Source: Oryzicola mucosus (GTDB taxonomy: Bacteria; Pseudomonadota; Alphaproteobacteria; Rhizobiales; Rhizobiaceae). From it: a stretch of DNA of 64,000 nt. How positions within the stretch are numbered: position 1 is the first letter of the stretch; each line of letters opens with the position of its first letter. Below are positions 17,943 through 27,219 of the stretch, piece after piece. The stretch covers positions 1,290,451 through 1,354,450 of the forward strand of contig NZ_JACVVX010000001.1 in assembly GCF_014534685.1 (NCBI RefSeq), read 5' to 3'. Under the pieces are notes generated by a model that worked only from the letters and a program-made list of their open reading frames with translations, searched no databases and was not told the DNA's origin. Position numbers and translations under genes: made by a program.

Positions 17943-18321
17943 GCCGCCTCTCCTTCGCAATTCGAGTGAATTCGTTGATCGCCCAGTAACCACGTTGCGG
18001 TTAACCGGCGTTCAAAAAACGTGGTTAATTTTCGGTTCAACCGCCATCCATTGGCTGAATCAACCACCCGTCCGCAGGCTGAAGTAACCACGTCAGATTG
18101 GTTCGGGACCATAGGCGCAAATGGGGCGGAATGGCGGCAAACATGGTGAAATGAGGCCTTGTCACCCCACCTGCGTCATTTTTGACCTTGCTGGGGCGAA
18201 AGCTCTCCATGGAGAGGTCGTTTTTTGCGTCGGAGAGATAGTGTCCAGCCGACGAATCGACCGATACGGAAGAAAGCTCTGCCGAAAATGGAGCGGCCGG
18301 CAAAAGCCGGCCGCATCCGAA
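17943..18321. promoter_or_regulatory. Spacer upstream of pal with AACCACGT repeats and a CtrA-like motif
   Basis: No gene is seen. AACCACGT or its complement occurs three times (near 17987, 18019 and 18086). On the minus strand TGAA-N7-TTAAC is present (complement of 18024-18039), two changes from the CtrA consensus TTAA-N7-TTAAC. This could be the pal promoter; the assignment is tentative. Confidence 0.3.
18293..18314 (-). terminator. Strong hairpin downstream of gapR
   Basis: GCGGCCGGC-AAAA-GCCGGCCGC, a perfect nine-base stem just after the gapR stop. The following minus strand has only a broken T run. Confidence 0.55.
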
Positions 18322-18582
18322 TCATGCCATGCCGAGGGCGGCCATGTAGAGATCAAGAATCGTTTCCGCTTCAGCCCGTTCGTTGGCGTCCTGCTTGCGC
18401 AGGCGGACGATGGTGCGGATGGCCTTGGTGTCGAAGCCGGTGCCTTTTGCCTCGGCATAGACGTCCTTGATGTCGTCGGAAATCGTCTTCTTTTCCTCTT
18501 CCAGGCGCTCGATGCGTTCGATCAAAGCGCGAAGCTGGCCTGCGGCCACGGTCTGGCTGGATTCTGCGATGTCATCGGCCAA
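18322..18582 (-). CDS. gapR: GapR-family (DUF2312) DNA-binding protein
   Basis: GapR is a small nucleoid-associated protein of alphaproteobacteria that binds overtwisted DNA ahead of forks and polymerases and supports topoisomerases. The 86-residue sequence is all helical, with [19 protein letters not shown] near 16-34 and [28 protein letters not shown], the family core. It lies in the same orientation as the upstream DUF1244 and amidohydrolase genes with a 115-base gap. Identification rests on recalled family sequence and is strong. Confidence 0.9.
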   Translation of the reverse strand: MADDIAESSQTVAAGQLRALIERIERLEEEKKTISDDIKDVYAEAKGTGFDTKAIRTIVRLRKQDANERAEAETILDLYMAALGMA

Positions 18583-18697
18583 TGGTCGTCTCCGGATATG
18601 GCGGGCCCGAGTCGGGCGGGAGGGTTCGGGCCGGTTCGATGCCCCATGCAGGGCGGGGGGTCAAGGGACAAGCCGTTCCGTGCCGTCGATTCAGCCG

Positions 18698-19006
18698 TCA
18701 GTGGTCCTTTGAAGCACTTTGGGCGAAGGCGGCTTTCTGCGCGTCCGAAGCGTCGGTCTGGTATTTCGCCTGCCATTCCTTGTAGGGCATGCCATAGACG
18801 ATGGCGCGGGCGTCGTCCTTCGAAAGCGCTACGCCCTCCTTGCCGGCGGCGTCCTGGTACCAGTTCGATAGGCAATTGCGGCAGAAGCCGGCGAGATTCA
18901 TCATATCGATGTTCTGGACATCGGTGCGCTCGCGCAGATGGGCGACCAGCCGGCGAAAGGCCGCAGCCTCGAAATCGCGTTTCTGGTCCTCGGTCAGGTC
19001 GGTCAT
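18698..19006 (-). CDS. DUF1244 family protein
   Basis: A 102-residue protein of a conserved proteobacterial family with no assigned function. It shows FEAAAFRRLVAHLRERTDVQNIDMMNLAGFCRNCLSNW, where the CRNC pair is a conserved feature that might bind metal, and YGMPYKEWQAKYQ. The ATG at 19006 is preceded by GGAG at six bases. The gene begins 11 bases after the amidohydrolase stop, so the two probably share an mRNA. Confidence 0.8.
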   Translation of the reverse strand: MTDLTEDQKRDFEAAAFRRLVAHLRERTDVQNIDMMNLAGFCRNCLSNWYQDAAGKEGVALSKDDARAIVYGMPYKEWQAKYQTDASDAQKAAFAQSASKDH

Positions 19007-19017
19007 CGAAAACTCCT

Positions 19018-19815
19018 TCACAATGGTCCGGTGCGCGAGCCGAATTGCTGGACCTCGTGCATGCCGGGTCGCGCATTGATCGCCTTGACGATCGGCGCAA
19101 GGCGGTCAGCCCAGGCCTTGGCGCCAGCGTCGTCGGCGATCAGGTCCTGTCGGATCTCGATCAATGCATGGGCATAGCCGTTGACGATCGCGTGCTTGTA
19201 CATGGTGTCGCCGCGCAAGGCACCATCATAGGGCTCGTTGTCGCCGACGACCAGCGCCTTGTCTTCGGCGAGCATCTCGATCAGCGGCCAGGCGACGCGG
19301 TGGTCCATGTCCCACAGGACGCCGACATGCCAGGGCCGGACATGGCCCTGCATGACCGGGGTAAACGAGTGAACCGAAAAGATGAACGGCGCCGAGCCCG
19401 ACGCTTCCGCCACGGAGGCGATCATCGAACCGACGGCATCGTGATAGGGCTGGTAGAAGTTTTCGATCCGCCTGGCCCGCTCGTCCGCCGTCATCGGATA
19501 ATTGCCCGCGATGACGGCGCCGTCATAGAGCTGACGGATCAGCGTCGGGTCGTCGTCGCCGCGATTGGGATCGATCAGCAGCCGCGAGAAATTGGCAAGC
19601 ACTGCCGGCGCTCCGGTCAGCGCGGCCAAGGCGCGCGTCACCGCCTCCGCGCCGATGTCGAAGGCGATGTGGCGGTCGAATTCCTCCGGCGGCAGGCCGA
19701 GATCGCCATATTCCTCCGGCAGGTCGCGGCGGGCATGATCGCACAGGAGCACCAGACCTTTGCTGCGGTCTCCCTCGATGATGTCGAAGGGGGCGAAAGC
19801 GGCGGTTCGGGTCAT
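19018..19815 (-). CDS. N-formylglutamate amidohydrolase family protein
   Basis: A 265-residue member of the FGase family, zinc hydrolases acting on N-formylglutamate or related acylated amino acids. Visible marks are LVLLCDHARRDLPEEYGDLGL, the glycine and acid-rich helix DRHIAFDIGAEAVTRAL, and FSVHSFTPVMQG with a probable zinc-ligand His. It lacks a nearby hut operon, so a histidine-degradation role is not supported by context. The start is taken at ATG 19815; TTG three codons upstream is also possible and has an AAGGA site. It is followed closely by DUF1244. Confidence 0.82.
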   Translation of the reverse strand: MTRTAAFAPFDIIEGDRSKGLVLLCDHARRDLPEEYGDLGLPPEEFDRHIAFDIGAEAVTRALAALTGAPAVLANFSRLLIDPNRGDDDPTLIRQLYDGAVIAGNYPMTADERARRIENFYQPYHDAVGSMIASVAEASGSAPFIFSVHSFTPVMQGHVRPWHVGVLWDMDHRVAWPLIEMLAEDKALVVGDNEPYDGALRGDTMYKHAIVNGYAHALIEIRQDLIADDAGAKAWADRLAPIVKAINARPGMHEVQQFGSRTGPL

Positions 19816-20028
19816 CGGCGACAAATTGTCCTTCTGGCGGGTGGGCGCGGGCGCGCATTGCGCTTATAAGCCGATATGCTCCGAACGCCGTTGTTTTGAC
19901 AATCTTTTTTCGGACAGGCGGGCGTATGAGCTGAAATGCTGGGTTTAGGTGCGTCTAAATCGATTTGGATAAGGCAAAACGGCGCGTTGACATGCCGTTC
20001 AAGTTTGCCGAAAAGGGGCGGAGTGGAA

Positions 20029-20547
20029 ATGCTCAAATGGTCTAGGAAAGGTTTCGGGATGGATCTCGCGCGGGGGACGTCCGTTCGTTCGGCCTTCGCC
20101 ACGCTGGTTCTTTTTCTTGCCGTTCCCGTGCTGTCCGTTCTCACCGCGAAGCCTGCCTTCGCCGATTTCCGCGTCTGTAACGCGACGCAGAATCTCGTTG
20201 GGGTGGGGATAGGCTACAGGGCGCAGGCCGGCTGGATCACCGAAGGCTGGTGGCACATCGAAGGCTCGAGCTGCAAGACCCTCATCGAGGGGCCGCTGTC
20301 CTCGCGCTTCTACTATCTCTATGCCGAGGATGCGGAACGCGGCGGGCGTTGGGACGGTCCGATCACGATGTGCGTGGCCGAGAAGGAGTTTAAAATCTCC
20401 GGCGTCACCGATTGTGTCGCGCGCGGTTTCCAGCGTGCCGGTTTCCAGGAATACGATACGGGAGAGCAGGCGAACTGGATGGTCCAGTTCACCGACGAGC
20501 CCGCAACCGATGGCGACAACGCCGCGACGGGAAGCAATACCCAATGA
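20029..20547 (+). CDS. DUF1036 secreted protein
   Basis: A 172-residue protein with an N-terminal signal (about residues 20-45, ending KPAFA) and the DUF1036 core DFRVCNATQNLVGVGIGYR ... GWWHIEGSSCKTLIEG ... FYYLYAEDAE. Four cysteines in the mature part may form disulfides. The function is unknown. ATG 20029 has GGAG before it; ATG 20059 is an alternative with an AGGAAAGG site. The stop overlaps the pyk start as ATGA. Confidence 0.82.
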   Translation: MLKWSRKGFGMDLARGTSVRSAFATLVLFLAVPVLSVLTAKPAFADFRVCNATQNLVGVGIGYRAQAGWITEGWWHIEGSSCKTLIEGPLSSRFYYLYAEDAERGGRWDGPITMCVAEKEFKISGVTDCVARGFQRAGFQEYDTGEQANWMVQFTDEPATDGDNAATGSNTQ

Positions 20548-21980
20548 GACGCAGCCGGAAGGTCAAGATCCTCGCAACGCTCGGACCCGCCTCTTCTGAC
20601 GAGGCGATGATCCGGAAGCTGTTCGAAGCGGGCGCGGATGTCTTCCGGATCAATATGAGCCACACCGACCATGACAGCATGCGCGCGCTGGTCGGTCGCA
20701 TCCGGGCAGTCGAAAGCCAGGTCGGCCGGCCCATCGGGATTCTCGCAGATCTCCAGGGCCCGAAGCTCCGCGTCGGCAAGTTCGCCAAGGGCAAGGAAGA
20801 GCTCAAGGTCGGCCAGACCTTCACACTCGACAACAATGACACGCCGGGCGACTCCAAGCGGGTCTTCCTGCCGCATCCCGAAATCCTGCGCTCCGTCGAA
20901 GTCGGCCACCGGCTGCTCATCGACGACGGCAAGCTGCAGCTCAAGGCCGTCAAGACCGACGGCAAGAAGATCGTCTGCGAGGTCGTTGCCGGAACCGGCA
21001 TCTCCGACCGCAAGGGCGTCAGCCTGCCCGATACCGACCTGCCGGTCGGCGCGCTGACCGAAAAGGATCGCCGCGACCTCGACGCCGTGCTCGAGACCGG
21101 TGTCGACTGGGTCGCGCTGTCCTTCATCCAGCGTCCCGACGATCTCGCCGAGGCGCGCAAGATCGCCAATGGCCGTGCGCTGTTGCTTTCCAAGATCGAA
21201 AAGCCGCAGGCCGTGGCGCGCCTTGCCGAGATCATCGAATTGTCCGACGCGCTGATGGTCGCCCGCGGCGATCTCGGTGTCGAGATGCCGCTGGAAGCGG
21301 TGCCCGGCATCCAGAAACAGATTACGCGTGCCGCCCGCCGCGCCGGCAAGCCGGTGGTCGTGGCCACCCAGATGCTCGAATCCATGATCACCGCGCCGGT
21401 GCCAACGCGCGCGGAGGTGTCCGACGTTTCCATCGCCGTGTTCGAAGGTGCTGACGCGATCATGCTGTCGGCGGAATCGGCGGCCGGCGCCTATCCGGTC
21501 GAGGCGGTCTCGATGATGGACCGCATCGCCGTGCGCGTCGAACAGGACCCGACCTATCCCGGCATCATCAACGCCCAGCGTTCGACGCCGGAAGCAACCA
21601 GCGCCGACGCGATTTCGCTCGCCTCGCGCGAAATTGCCGAGACGCTGAAGCTGGCTGCCATCATCACATACACCGCCTCCGGCGCCACCGGCATGCGCGC
21701 AGCGCGCGAGCGCCCGCAGGTGCCGATCATCGCGCTGTCGCCGATCCTCGACACGGCGCGTCGCCTGTCGCTTCTGTGGGGAACGCATTGCGTGGTCTCG
21801 CCGGATGCCATCGACCTTGACGACATGGTCGAGCGCGCCTGCCGCATGGCGTTCAACGAAGGCTTCGCCAAAGCCGGCGAGCGCATCATCGTGACCGCCG
21901 GCGTGCCGCTACGGACGCCCGGCTCGACCAACATGCTGCGCATCGCTTATGTGGGCCAGGACGGCAAGGGCGGGCGGTAG
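20544..21980 (+). CDS. pyk: Pyruvate kinase
   Basis: Pyruvate kinase converts phosphoenolpyruvate and ADP to pyruvate and ATP. The 478-residue protein has KILATLGPAS at 8-17, FRINMSH, ILADLQGPKLRVG, the catalytic-Lys region LLLSKIEKPQA, MVARGDLGVE and the nucleotide/metal motif ATQMLESM. It starts inside the DUF1036 stop (ATGA), so its translation probably depends on ribosomes finishing the secreted protein. No C-terminal PEP-utiliser domain is present. Confidence 0.96.
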   Translation: MRRSRKVKILATLGPASSDEAMIRKLFEAGADVFRINMSHTDHDSMRALVGRIRAVESQVGRPIGILADLQGPKLRVGKFAKGKEELKVGQTFTLDNNDTPGDSKRVFLPHPEILRSVEVGHRLLIDDGKLQLKAVKTDGKKIVCEVVAGTGISDRKGVSLPDTDLPVGALTEKDRRDLDAVLETGVDWVALSFIQRPDDLAEARKIANGRALLLSKIEKPQAVARLAEIIELSDALMVARGDLGVEMPLEAVPGIQKQITRAARRAGKPVVVATQMLESMITAPVPTRAEVSDVSIAVFEGADAIMLSAESAAGAYPVEAVSMMDRIAVRVEQDPTYPGIINAQRSTPEATSADAISLASREIAETLKLAAIITYTASGATGMRAARERPQVPIIALSPILDTARRLSLLWGTHCVVSPDAIDLDDMVERACRMAFNEGFAKAGERIIVTAGVPLRTPGSTNMLRIAYVGQDGKGGR

Positions 21981-22028
21981 GTACGGCCTGTTGTTGTGAG
22001 CAGGGTTGGTCGGTGTTAGAATGACGGT

Positions 22029-22304
22029 ATGGCATCCAGCAGCACGCAAACTCTGACGATCTCGCTGACACCTGAGCAAGCCAGTCGGGTGAGAGGCGCT
22101 GTCGATTCCGGTGCCTATGCTTCAGACAGTGATGTGATTCGCGAGGCTCTGACTTTGTGGGAGCGCCATGAGATATCGCGCGCTGCGGATATCGAGCGTC
22201 TTAAGAAAGCATATGAAGCTGGCAAGGCCAGTGGCCCTGGACGGGTGATGGATGTCGATACGCTTCTGGGGGAGTTGAAGTCGGAACGCAGCACACGTGG
22301 CTGA
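22029..22304 (+). CDS. parD: ParD-family antitoxin
   Basis: A 91-residue type II antitoxin with an N-terminal ribbon-helix-helix region (TLTISLTPEQASRVRGAVDSGAYASDSDVIREAL, residues 9-42) for autorepression. A charged C-terminal segment probably wraps the toxin. Its stop overlaps the parE GTG by eight bases, the normal coupling for such pairs. It lies 48 bases after pyk, in the same orientation. Confidence 0.87.
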   Translation: MASSSTQTLTISLTPEQASRVRGAVDSGAYASDSDVIREALTLWERHEISRAADIERLKKAYEAGKASGPGRVMDVDTLLGELKSERSTRG

Positions 22305-22587
22305 ATTCCGTCTTACGCCGCGCGCTGAGCAGGATATCCGAGACATCTGGCGCACAATTGCCAGCGAGAGTGAAAAAGCAGCAGACGCTCTTGTGTTGCG
22401 TCTGTTTGCCAAATTTCACATTGTGGCAACGCAGCCAAAGATGGGACGCGCTGTGCCGGAAGTTGGTCAGGATGTCCGTATTCTCATCGAGGGGCGATAT
22501 CTCATTCTTTATGAGCCGGCAGGTGACGATCTCCTTATCGTCGCTGTCGTCCATGGCATGAGAAATCCGGACGAATGGCTTTCTTGA
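22297..22587 (+). CDS. parE: ParE/RelE-superfamily toxin
   Basis: A 96-residue toxin of the ParE branch, whose characterised members poison DNA gyrase. It shows FRLTPRAEQDIRDIWRTIA at 4-22, the central RLFAKFHIVATQPKMGRAVPEV and GRYLILYEP, all typical ParE positions. The start is GTG inside parD. The C-terminal VHGMRNPDEWL matches ParE ends. No frameshift is seen, so the module looks intact. Confidence 0.87.
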   Translation: MAEFRLTPRAEQDIRDIWRTIASESEKAADALVLRLFAKFHIVATQPKMGRAVPEVGQDVRILIEGRYLILYEPAGDDLLIVAVVHGMRNPDEWLS

Positions 22588-22588
22588 T

Positions 22589-23650
22589 TTACTGCGGCGA
22601 CAATTCGCCCGCCGGCATTCGAGGTTCGGCACAGAGTTCCGTAGCGAAATTGTCGGCGGCGATGCGCTGCTCGACACGACCTTTCACCGCGGCCAGATCG
22701 ACCGGCTTGCCGGACAGCTTCTCGATGGCCGAGACTACCAGTTCCGGGGCTATCCAGTCCGGTTTATGGCCGAGATTGTCGACCCAGACGATCTCCGCGC
22801 CGGGAATGTCGCGCGCCAAACCGCCGGAATGCAGTTCCTCATAGACGATGGTGTCGCGGTTGCCCGTGACGATGATCGACGGCGCAGTGATGCCGGGATA
22901 GCGCGGTGCGTTGACCCGGACGAAGTCGTAAAGTCCTGCTACATCGACAGCGTTGGCGCGGAACGCCGGAGGTCGCAGCACCAACTGGATCGACGCGCGG
23001 TCGACATAGCCGTGGGGAACCGGGTTGGGGGCGAAGACGCAAGCCGTTGCATCGGCGATACGTCCCCAGCCGACAAGCGTGGTGACCGTCTCGGAAAAAA
23101 TCCAACCGGCAACGGGCAGGGCGGTGGCGCTGTAGTACCAGGAGGTTTCGCCGCCCGGCCAGGGATGGGTCGCTGGCGACAGGAACAGCAGGCCGCGCGT
23201 TTTTTCGGCATGGTCGAGGGCGAAGATGGCGGCGACCGCGCCGCCATAGGAGTGGCCTACGACGATTGCGTCCTTGATGTCGAGCCGGTCCATCAGCGCC
23301 GCCAGCGTTGCTGCCTGGCCGGTCGGCGTGTCGTTGCCGCTGCCGCGCGTCGACCAGCCATGACCCGGCCGATCGAAGAACAGCATGTCGGCCTTGCCTT
23401 CCAGCGCCTGACGCATGGGAACGAACTGGTCCATCAGATTGCCGCTGGCGCCATGAATGAACACCAGCGGCGGCAGTTCTGGCTTATCGGCTTTCAGGTG
23501 GACATAATGAATGCGCGCGCTGCCGATATCCATGAAGCTGCCGGCGGGTGAATTGCGCCGTTCGATCAGCCATGTCGCCACACGCGTCGACCCTGCCAGC
23601 GTCAGAAGCAGAGCGAGCAGGAAAGCCAAAAAAGCGTAAGCGAAATTCAT
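22589..23650 (-). CDS. Alpha/beta hydrolase
   Basis: A 353-residue alpha/beta-fold hydrolase with an N-terminal membrane helix (about 3-22) acting as anchor or uncleaved signal. It carries the oxyanion-hole VFIHGASGN, the nucleophile elbow GHSYGG, and a late His in NLGHKPDW. The substrate is not deducible. It is convergent with parE, with only one base between the stops. Confidence 0.83.
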   Translation of the reverse strand: MNFAYAFLAFLLALLLTLAGSTRVATWLIERRNSPAGSFMDIGSARIHYVHLKADKPELPPLVFIHGASGNLMDQFVPMRQALEGKADMLFFDRPGHGWSTRGSGNDTPTGQAATLAALMDRLDIKDAIVVGHSYGGAVAAIFALDHAEKTRGLLFLSPATHPWPGGETSWYYSATALPVAGWIFSETVTTLVGWGRIADATACVFAPNPVPHGYVDRASIQLVLRPPAFRANAVDVAGLYDFVRVNAPRYPGITAPSIIVTGNRDTIVYEELHSGGLARDIPGAEIVWVDNLGHKPDWIAPELVVSAIEKLSGKPVDLAAVKGRVEQRIAADNFATELCAEPRMPAGELSPQ

Positions 23651-23696
23651 GATGGAATGGGAATGCCGGTGCAGGGTGAGCGAAGCTATACACGCG

Positions 23697-24278
23697 TCAG
23701 ATGGCGCTGCCTGTCAAATCCTCGGTAATGGTCGACACCTCCTGCTGAGCGGAGCGCATCATCGGATAGATGGCCAGCACCTTTTCCCATGCCTGAAGCG
23801 CCAGTTCCTTGTCGCCATTCTCCGACATGATGCGGGCGATGCCCGAAAGCGCGCCGAAATGGCGCGGTTCGAGTTGCAGCGTGCGGTCGAGATCGCTCAT
23901 CGACATCTTGAAATTGTTCATCAGATAGTGCGCGGTGGCGCGGCGGTTCCAGCCTTCGGCATAATCCGGCTTCAGCACCACGACCTGATCGAGAAAATCG
24001 AGTGCAACGTCGAACTTGCGTTCGTTCATCGCCTTCTGCGCCCAGCCCATCATCAGGTCGACCGACGCGCTGCCGGACTCGGCCCAACGATTCTGGATGC
24101 GGGCGGCGATCCGCTCCGCTGCGCGCTCGTTGCGCTGGCGCTTCAGGTCCTTGAGAAGCGTATCGACCTGGCCTTGGCTGGGCACGGTCACCGGCCGACC
24201 GTTTTGCGCGGCAAAACCCACGGCAGGGGTCAGCAGCGCGAGGGAAAGGGCAAGTCTGAAAAGCAAAACGATCCGCAT
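23697..24278 (-). CDS. Periplasmic TPR-repeat protein
   Basis: A 193-residue protein with a signal peptide ending GFA and at least three tetratricopeptide-like units (DVALDFLDQVVVLKPDYAEGW, FKMSMSDLDRTLQLEPRHFG, ELALQAWEKVLAIYP). Such proteins act as scaffolds; the partner is unknown. It lies in the same orientation as the hydrolase downstream with a 46-base gap, so the two may be co-transcribed. Confidence 0.72.
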   Translation of the reverse strand: MRIVLLFRLALSLALLTPAVGFAAQNGRPVTVPSQGQVDTLLKDLKRQRNERAAERIAARIQNRWAESGSASVDLMMGWAQKAMNERKFDVALDFLDQVVVLKPDYAEGWNRRATAHYLMNNFKMSMSDLDRTLQLEPRHFGALSGIARIMSENGDKELALQAWEKVLAIYPMMRSAQQEVSTITEDLTGSAI

Positions 24279-24371
24279 GCCGGAAATCTAGCTCCCGACA
24301 GCGGAACGTCAAACTGAATTTAGCGTGAACGGCGATGCCGGCTCATAAAAAGCTCGACCGTGCCGGTCTGC

Positions 24372-24497
24372 TCAGCCCTGGCGGGCCTTGAAGCGCGGTG
24401 CGCTCTTGTTGATGATGTAGATGCGGCCCTTGCGGCGAACCAGCTGGTTGTCGCGGTGGCGAGCCTTGAGTGCCTTCAGCGAATTCTTGATCTTCAT
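24372..24497 (-). CDS. rpmJ: 50S ribosomal protein L36
   Basis: A 41-residue L36 of the type that lacks the zinc-binding cysteines: [14 protein letters not shown], then [22 protein letters not shown]. The ATG at 24497 is chosen because the conserved protein begins there; the open frame upstream is unrelated. The leader contains two hairpins (GGCCCG-CTT-CGGGCC near 24518 and GGCGCGCC-AAAA-GCGCGCC near 24541) that may influence its expression. Confidence 0.93.
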   Translation of the reverse strand: MKIKNSLKALKARHRDNQLVRRKGRIYIINKSAPRFKARQG

Positions 24498-24681
24498 TGG
24501 TCTGACCCATCTGATAGGGCCCGCTTCGGGCCGAAATGAAAGGCGCGCCAAAAGCGCGCCCGAATTTGTGTGTGGCTCATAAACGAGGAGTCTCGGTTGT
24601 GTCAACCGCAGAGGCGCTTTTCAATGCTTTCCTCGGTCCCGCATTTGCCCAAAGGCGAAATTTGCCGCATCCTGGTGTTCC

Positions 24682-25119
24682 ATGAACGAAACTGCGAGAC
24701 TGACAATGCGCCTGCCGATACGACTTGCCCTGATCGCTGTGGGTCTTCTTTATGCCGGGGCGGCTTCCGCCGCTGAATGCGACCCCAAGGACGAAAGCCA
24801 GATGGGCATGAACATCTGCGCAGCCGCGGACTACAAGGCAGCCGATACCAAGCTGAACGCGGCCTATGCCGAGATCGTCAGACGGCTGTCCGACGACGAA
24901 GACAGCAAGAAGCGCCTGCAGGCGGCCCAGCGCGCATGGATCGGCTTTCGCGATGCCGAGTGCAATTTCGCCACCGGCGATGCCCAGGATGGCTCGATCT
25001 ATCCGATGCTGCAGTCCAATTGCCTGGAAGGGCTGACGCTGGACCGCGTCAAACAACTGGATGTCTATCTGCATTGCGAGGAAGGCGACATGAGCTGCCC
25101 CGTCCCCGCCGCGCCGTAA
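24682..25119 (+). CDS. LprI-like (DUF1311) secreted protein
   Basis: A 145-residue protein with a signal peptide ending ASA and the DUF1311 core: several cysteines (CDPKDESQMGMNICAA, AECNFA, NCLEGL) and LNAAYAEIVRRLSDD ... LQAAQRAWIGFRDAEC. The family includes LprI, reported as a lysozyme inhibitor, so a periplasmic protective role is possible. ATG 24706, eight codons inside, is an alternative start that gives a more compact signal. It is convergent with purK. Confidence 0.8.
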   Translation: MNETARLTMRLPIRLALIAVGLLYAGAASAAECDPKDESQMGMNICAAADYKAADTKLNAAYAEIVRRLSDDEDSKKRLQAAQRAWIGFRDAECNFATGDAQDGSIYPMLQSNCLEGLTLDRVKQLDVYLHCEEGDMSCPVPAAP

Positions 25120-25135
25120 ACGGCGGACTTCGAAG

Positions 25136-26212
25136 TCAGGCGATCAACCGGGTGAAATGCCCCATCTTCCGGCCAGGTCGCGCCTCGGCTTTGCCGTAGA
25201 GATGGACGATCGTGTCAGTCTCACTCAGCAGCGATTCGAACCGGGCGATATCGTCGCCGATCAGGTTTTCCATCACGCAGTCGGAATGACGCTTCGGATT
25301 GCCCAACGGCAGACCGGCGACCGCGCGGATGTGTTGCTCGAATTGCGAGACGGCACAGGCGGCCTCCGTCCAATGGCCGGAATTGTGCACGCGCGGGGCG
25401 ACCTCATTGGCAATCAGCCCACCATCCGGCAACACGAAGAACTCGACGCCGATGACGCCGACATAATCCAAAGCGGCAAGAATTCGGCGCGCGGCCTCGC
25501 GGGCTGCGATGGCCGTTGCCGCCGAGATCGCGGCGGGCACGGCGGAGCTGTGCAGGATGCCGTCCCTGTGGACGTTCTCCGCAGGATCGTAGACCGCAAG
25601 AGAGCCGTCTATGCCGCGCGCGGCGATGACAGAGATTTCCTTCTCGAAGGGCACGAAGGATTCGAGGATCAGCGGAACGTCGCCCATTGCCGCGCAGGTG
25701 CCGTCAAAGCCGCCGCTTCCGACATTCCGGAATACGCGCTGACCCTTGCCGTCATAGCCCATGCGGCGGGTCTTGAGGATGCCGCTGCCATCGAAGCGGG
25801 CGAGCGCGTCGGCAAGCTGCGCGTCGTCCTCGACGGGCAGGAACCGCGCGGTCTCGATGTTGATGCCGTTCAGGAAATTCTTCTCGACAAGGCGGTCCTG
25901 CGAGACTTCCAGCGCCTTGGCCGGAGGATAGACCGGCACCGAGCGCGCCAGTCGTTCGGCCGCCGACACCGGCACGTTTTCGAATTCGTAGGTGACGACG
26001 GCACAGCTCCGCGCCAGTTCGTCGAGCCCGGCGGGGTCGTCATAGGCGGCGACGATCTGGCGGTTGGCGACCTGCGCGGCCGGGCAGTCGGCGTGCGGTT
26101 CGAGCACGATGATGCGATAGCCGAGCCGTGCTGCCGACATGGCAAGCATGCGTCCCAGCTGCCCGCCGCCGATGATGCCGATGGTGGAGCCCAAGGGAAG
26201 GGAAGCGGTCAT
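25136..26212 (-). CDS. purK: 5-(carboxyamino)imidazole ribonucleotide synthase
   Basis: PurK uses ATP and bicarbonate to carboxylate aminoimidazole ribonucleotide in purine synthesis. The 358-residue ATP-grasp protein starts with [16 protein letters not shown], carries [21 protein letters not shown], and the metal/ATP region [16 protein letters not shown]. The start overlaps the purE stop in four bases, so purE-purK is a coupled pair as in most bacteria. Confidence 0.95.
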   Translation of the reverse strand: MTASLPLGSTIGIIGGGQLGRMLAMSAARLGYRIIVLEPHADCPAAQVANRQIVAAYDDPAGLDELARSCAVVTYEFENVPVSAAERLARSVPVYPPAKALEVSQDRLVEKNFLNGINIETARFLPVEDDAQLADALARFDGSGILKTRRMGYDGKGQRVFRNVGSGGFDGTCAAMGDVPLILESFVPFEKEISVIAARGIDGSLAVYDPAENVHRDGILHSSAVPAAISAATAIAAREAARRILAALDYVGVIGVEFFVLPDGGLIANEVAPRVHNSGHWTEAACAVSQFEQHIRAVAGLPLGNPKRHSDCVMENLIGDDIARFESLLSETDTIVHLYGKAEARPGRKMGHFTRLIA

Positions 26213-26706
26213 GCGTCGTCCGAAGGTGTTTCAGCCACTTTGGCGGTCTGGCCGCTGCGCCAGTCTTCAAGACGGCTTGCCAGCGCCTCGTCGCTCAGGG
26301 CCAGGACTGCCGCCGCCAGAAGGGCGGCGTTGGCGGCGCCCGCCTTGCCGATGGCGAGCGTGCCGACGGGAATGCCGGCCGGCATCTGGACGATGGACAG
26401 AAGCGAGTCCTGTCCCGACAGCGCCTTGGATTCGACCGGCACGCCGAACACCGGCAGCACAGTCATGGCAGCGGTCATGCCGGGCAGATGGGCAGCCCCG
26501 CCCGCGCCCGCGATGATGACGCGGAAGCCGGCCGCCTTGGCTGATTTGGCGAAGTCATAGAGGCGGTCTGGCGTGCGATGCGCCGAGATAATGCGCGCTT
26601 CATGCGAGACGCCAAGGATTTCGAGGATGTCGGCGGCGTGGCGCATCGTCGCCCAGTCCGACTGACTGCCCATGATGATGGCGACGTCGACGCGCTTTTG
26701 CTGCAA
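26209..26706 (-). CDS. purE: N5-carboxyaminoimidazole ribonucleotide mutase
   Basis: PurE moves the carboxylate from N5 to C4 of the imidazole, the step after PurK. The 165-residue form shows [25 protein letters not shown] with the catalytic His, and [17 protein letters not shown] take TTG at 26706 because AAGGGA lies seven bases upstream and the length fits the family; a GTG 11 codons earlier (26739) lacks a ribosome site. The ATGA-type overlap with purK argues for coupling. Confidence 0.94.
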   Translation of the reverse strand: MQQKRVDVAIIMGSQSDWATMRHAADILEILGVSHEARIISAHRTPDRLYDFAKSAKAAGFRVIIAGAGGAAHLPGMTAAMTVLPVFGVPVESKALSGQDSLLSIVQMPAGIPVGTLAIGKAGAANAALLAAAVLALSDEALASRLEDWRSGQTAKVAETPSDDA

Positions 26707-26779
26707 TGGCCAGTCCCTTCGAGGCGCTAAAACGGCCACGTAGCCGAATTTCCACCCTGCCGCAAGGACGGTGCGGCGC

Positions 26780-27022
26780 TCAGGCGATGATGTCGGGGAT
26801 GATGCGGTCTTCGATCGCCCTCAGCTTGTCCTTGATGACGAGCTTCTTCTTTTTCATGCGCTGTATCTGCAGGGTATCGCAGCCGACGGCGATCATCGCG
26901 TTGATGGCCGCGTCGAAATCGGCATGTTCCTGTTTCAACCGTGCAAAATCGAGCCGAACTTCGGCCTGTTCCTGTTCCGACATGTCCACCGTGTGCAAAT
27001 TATTTGCGCCTTTCGACGCCAT
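26780..27022 (-). CDS. YdcH-family (DUF465) small protein
   Basis: An 80-residue protein of the YdcH/DUF465 family, short helical hairpins of unknown function. The core [39 protein letters not shown] covers two helices. Starts at 27022, 27067 and 26983 are all possible and none has a clear ribosome site. It is divergent from a second family member at 27220, so the two paralogues lie head to head. Confidence 0.72.
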   Translation of the reverse strand: MASKGANNLHTVDMSEQEQAEVRLDFARLKQEHADFDAAINAMIAVGCDTLQIQRMKKKKLVIKDKLRAIEDRIIPDIIA

Positions 27023-27219
27023 CGTGGCAAGACCAGCACCCTTGCGGCGCAGTGGCGGCTTGCCCATATCATATTTTAGCCCTGCGGGAAATAATACCAC
27101 ACCGCATTCGACATGGCGGATTTTAGGTGGCAAACTGTCACCGTACCGTCACACGGCGTAGCCAGCGGTGGATACGCCTCCGACAGGGTCCACGAGGAAC
27201 TGAAAGGGAGATTCAATCC

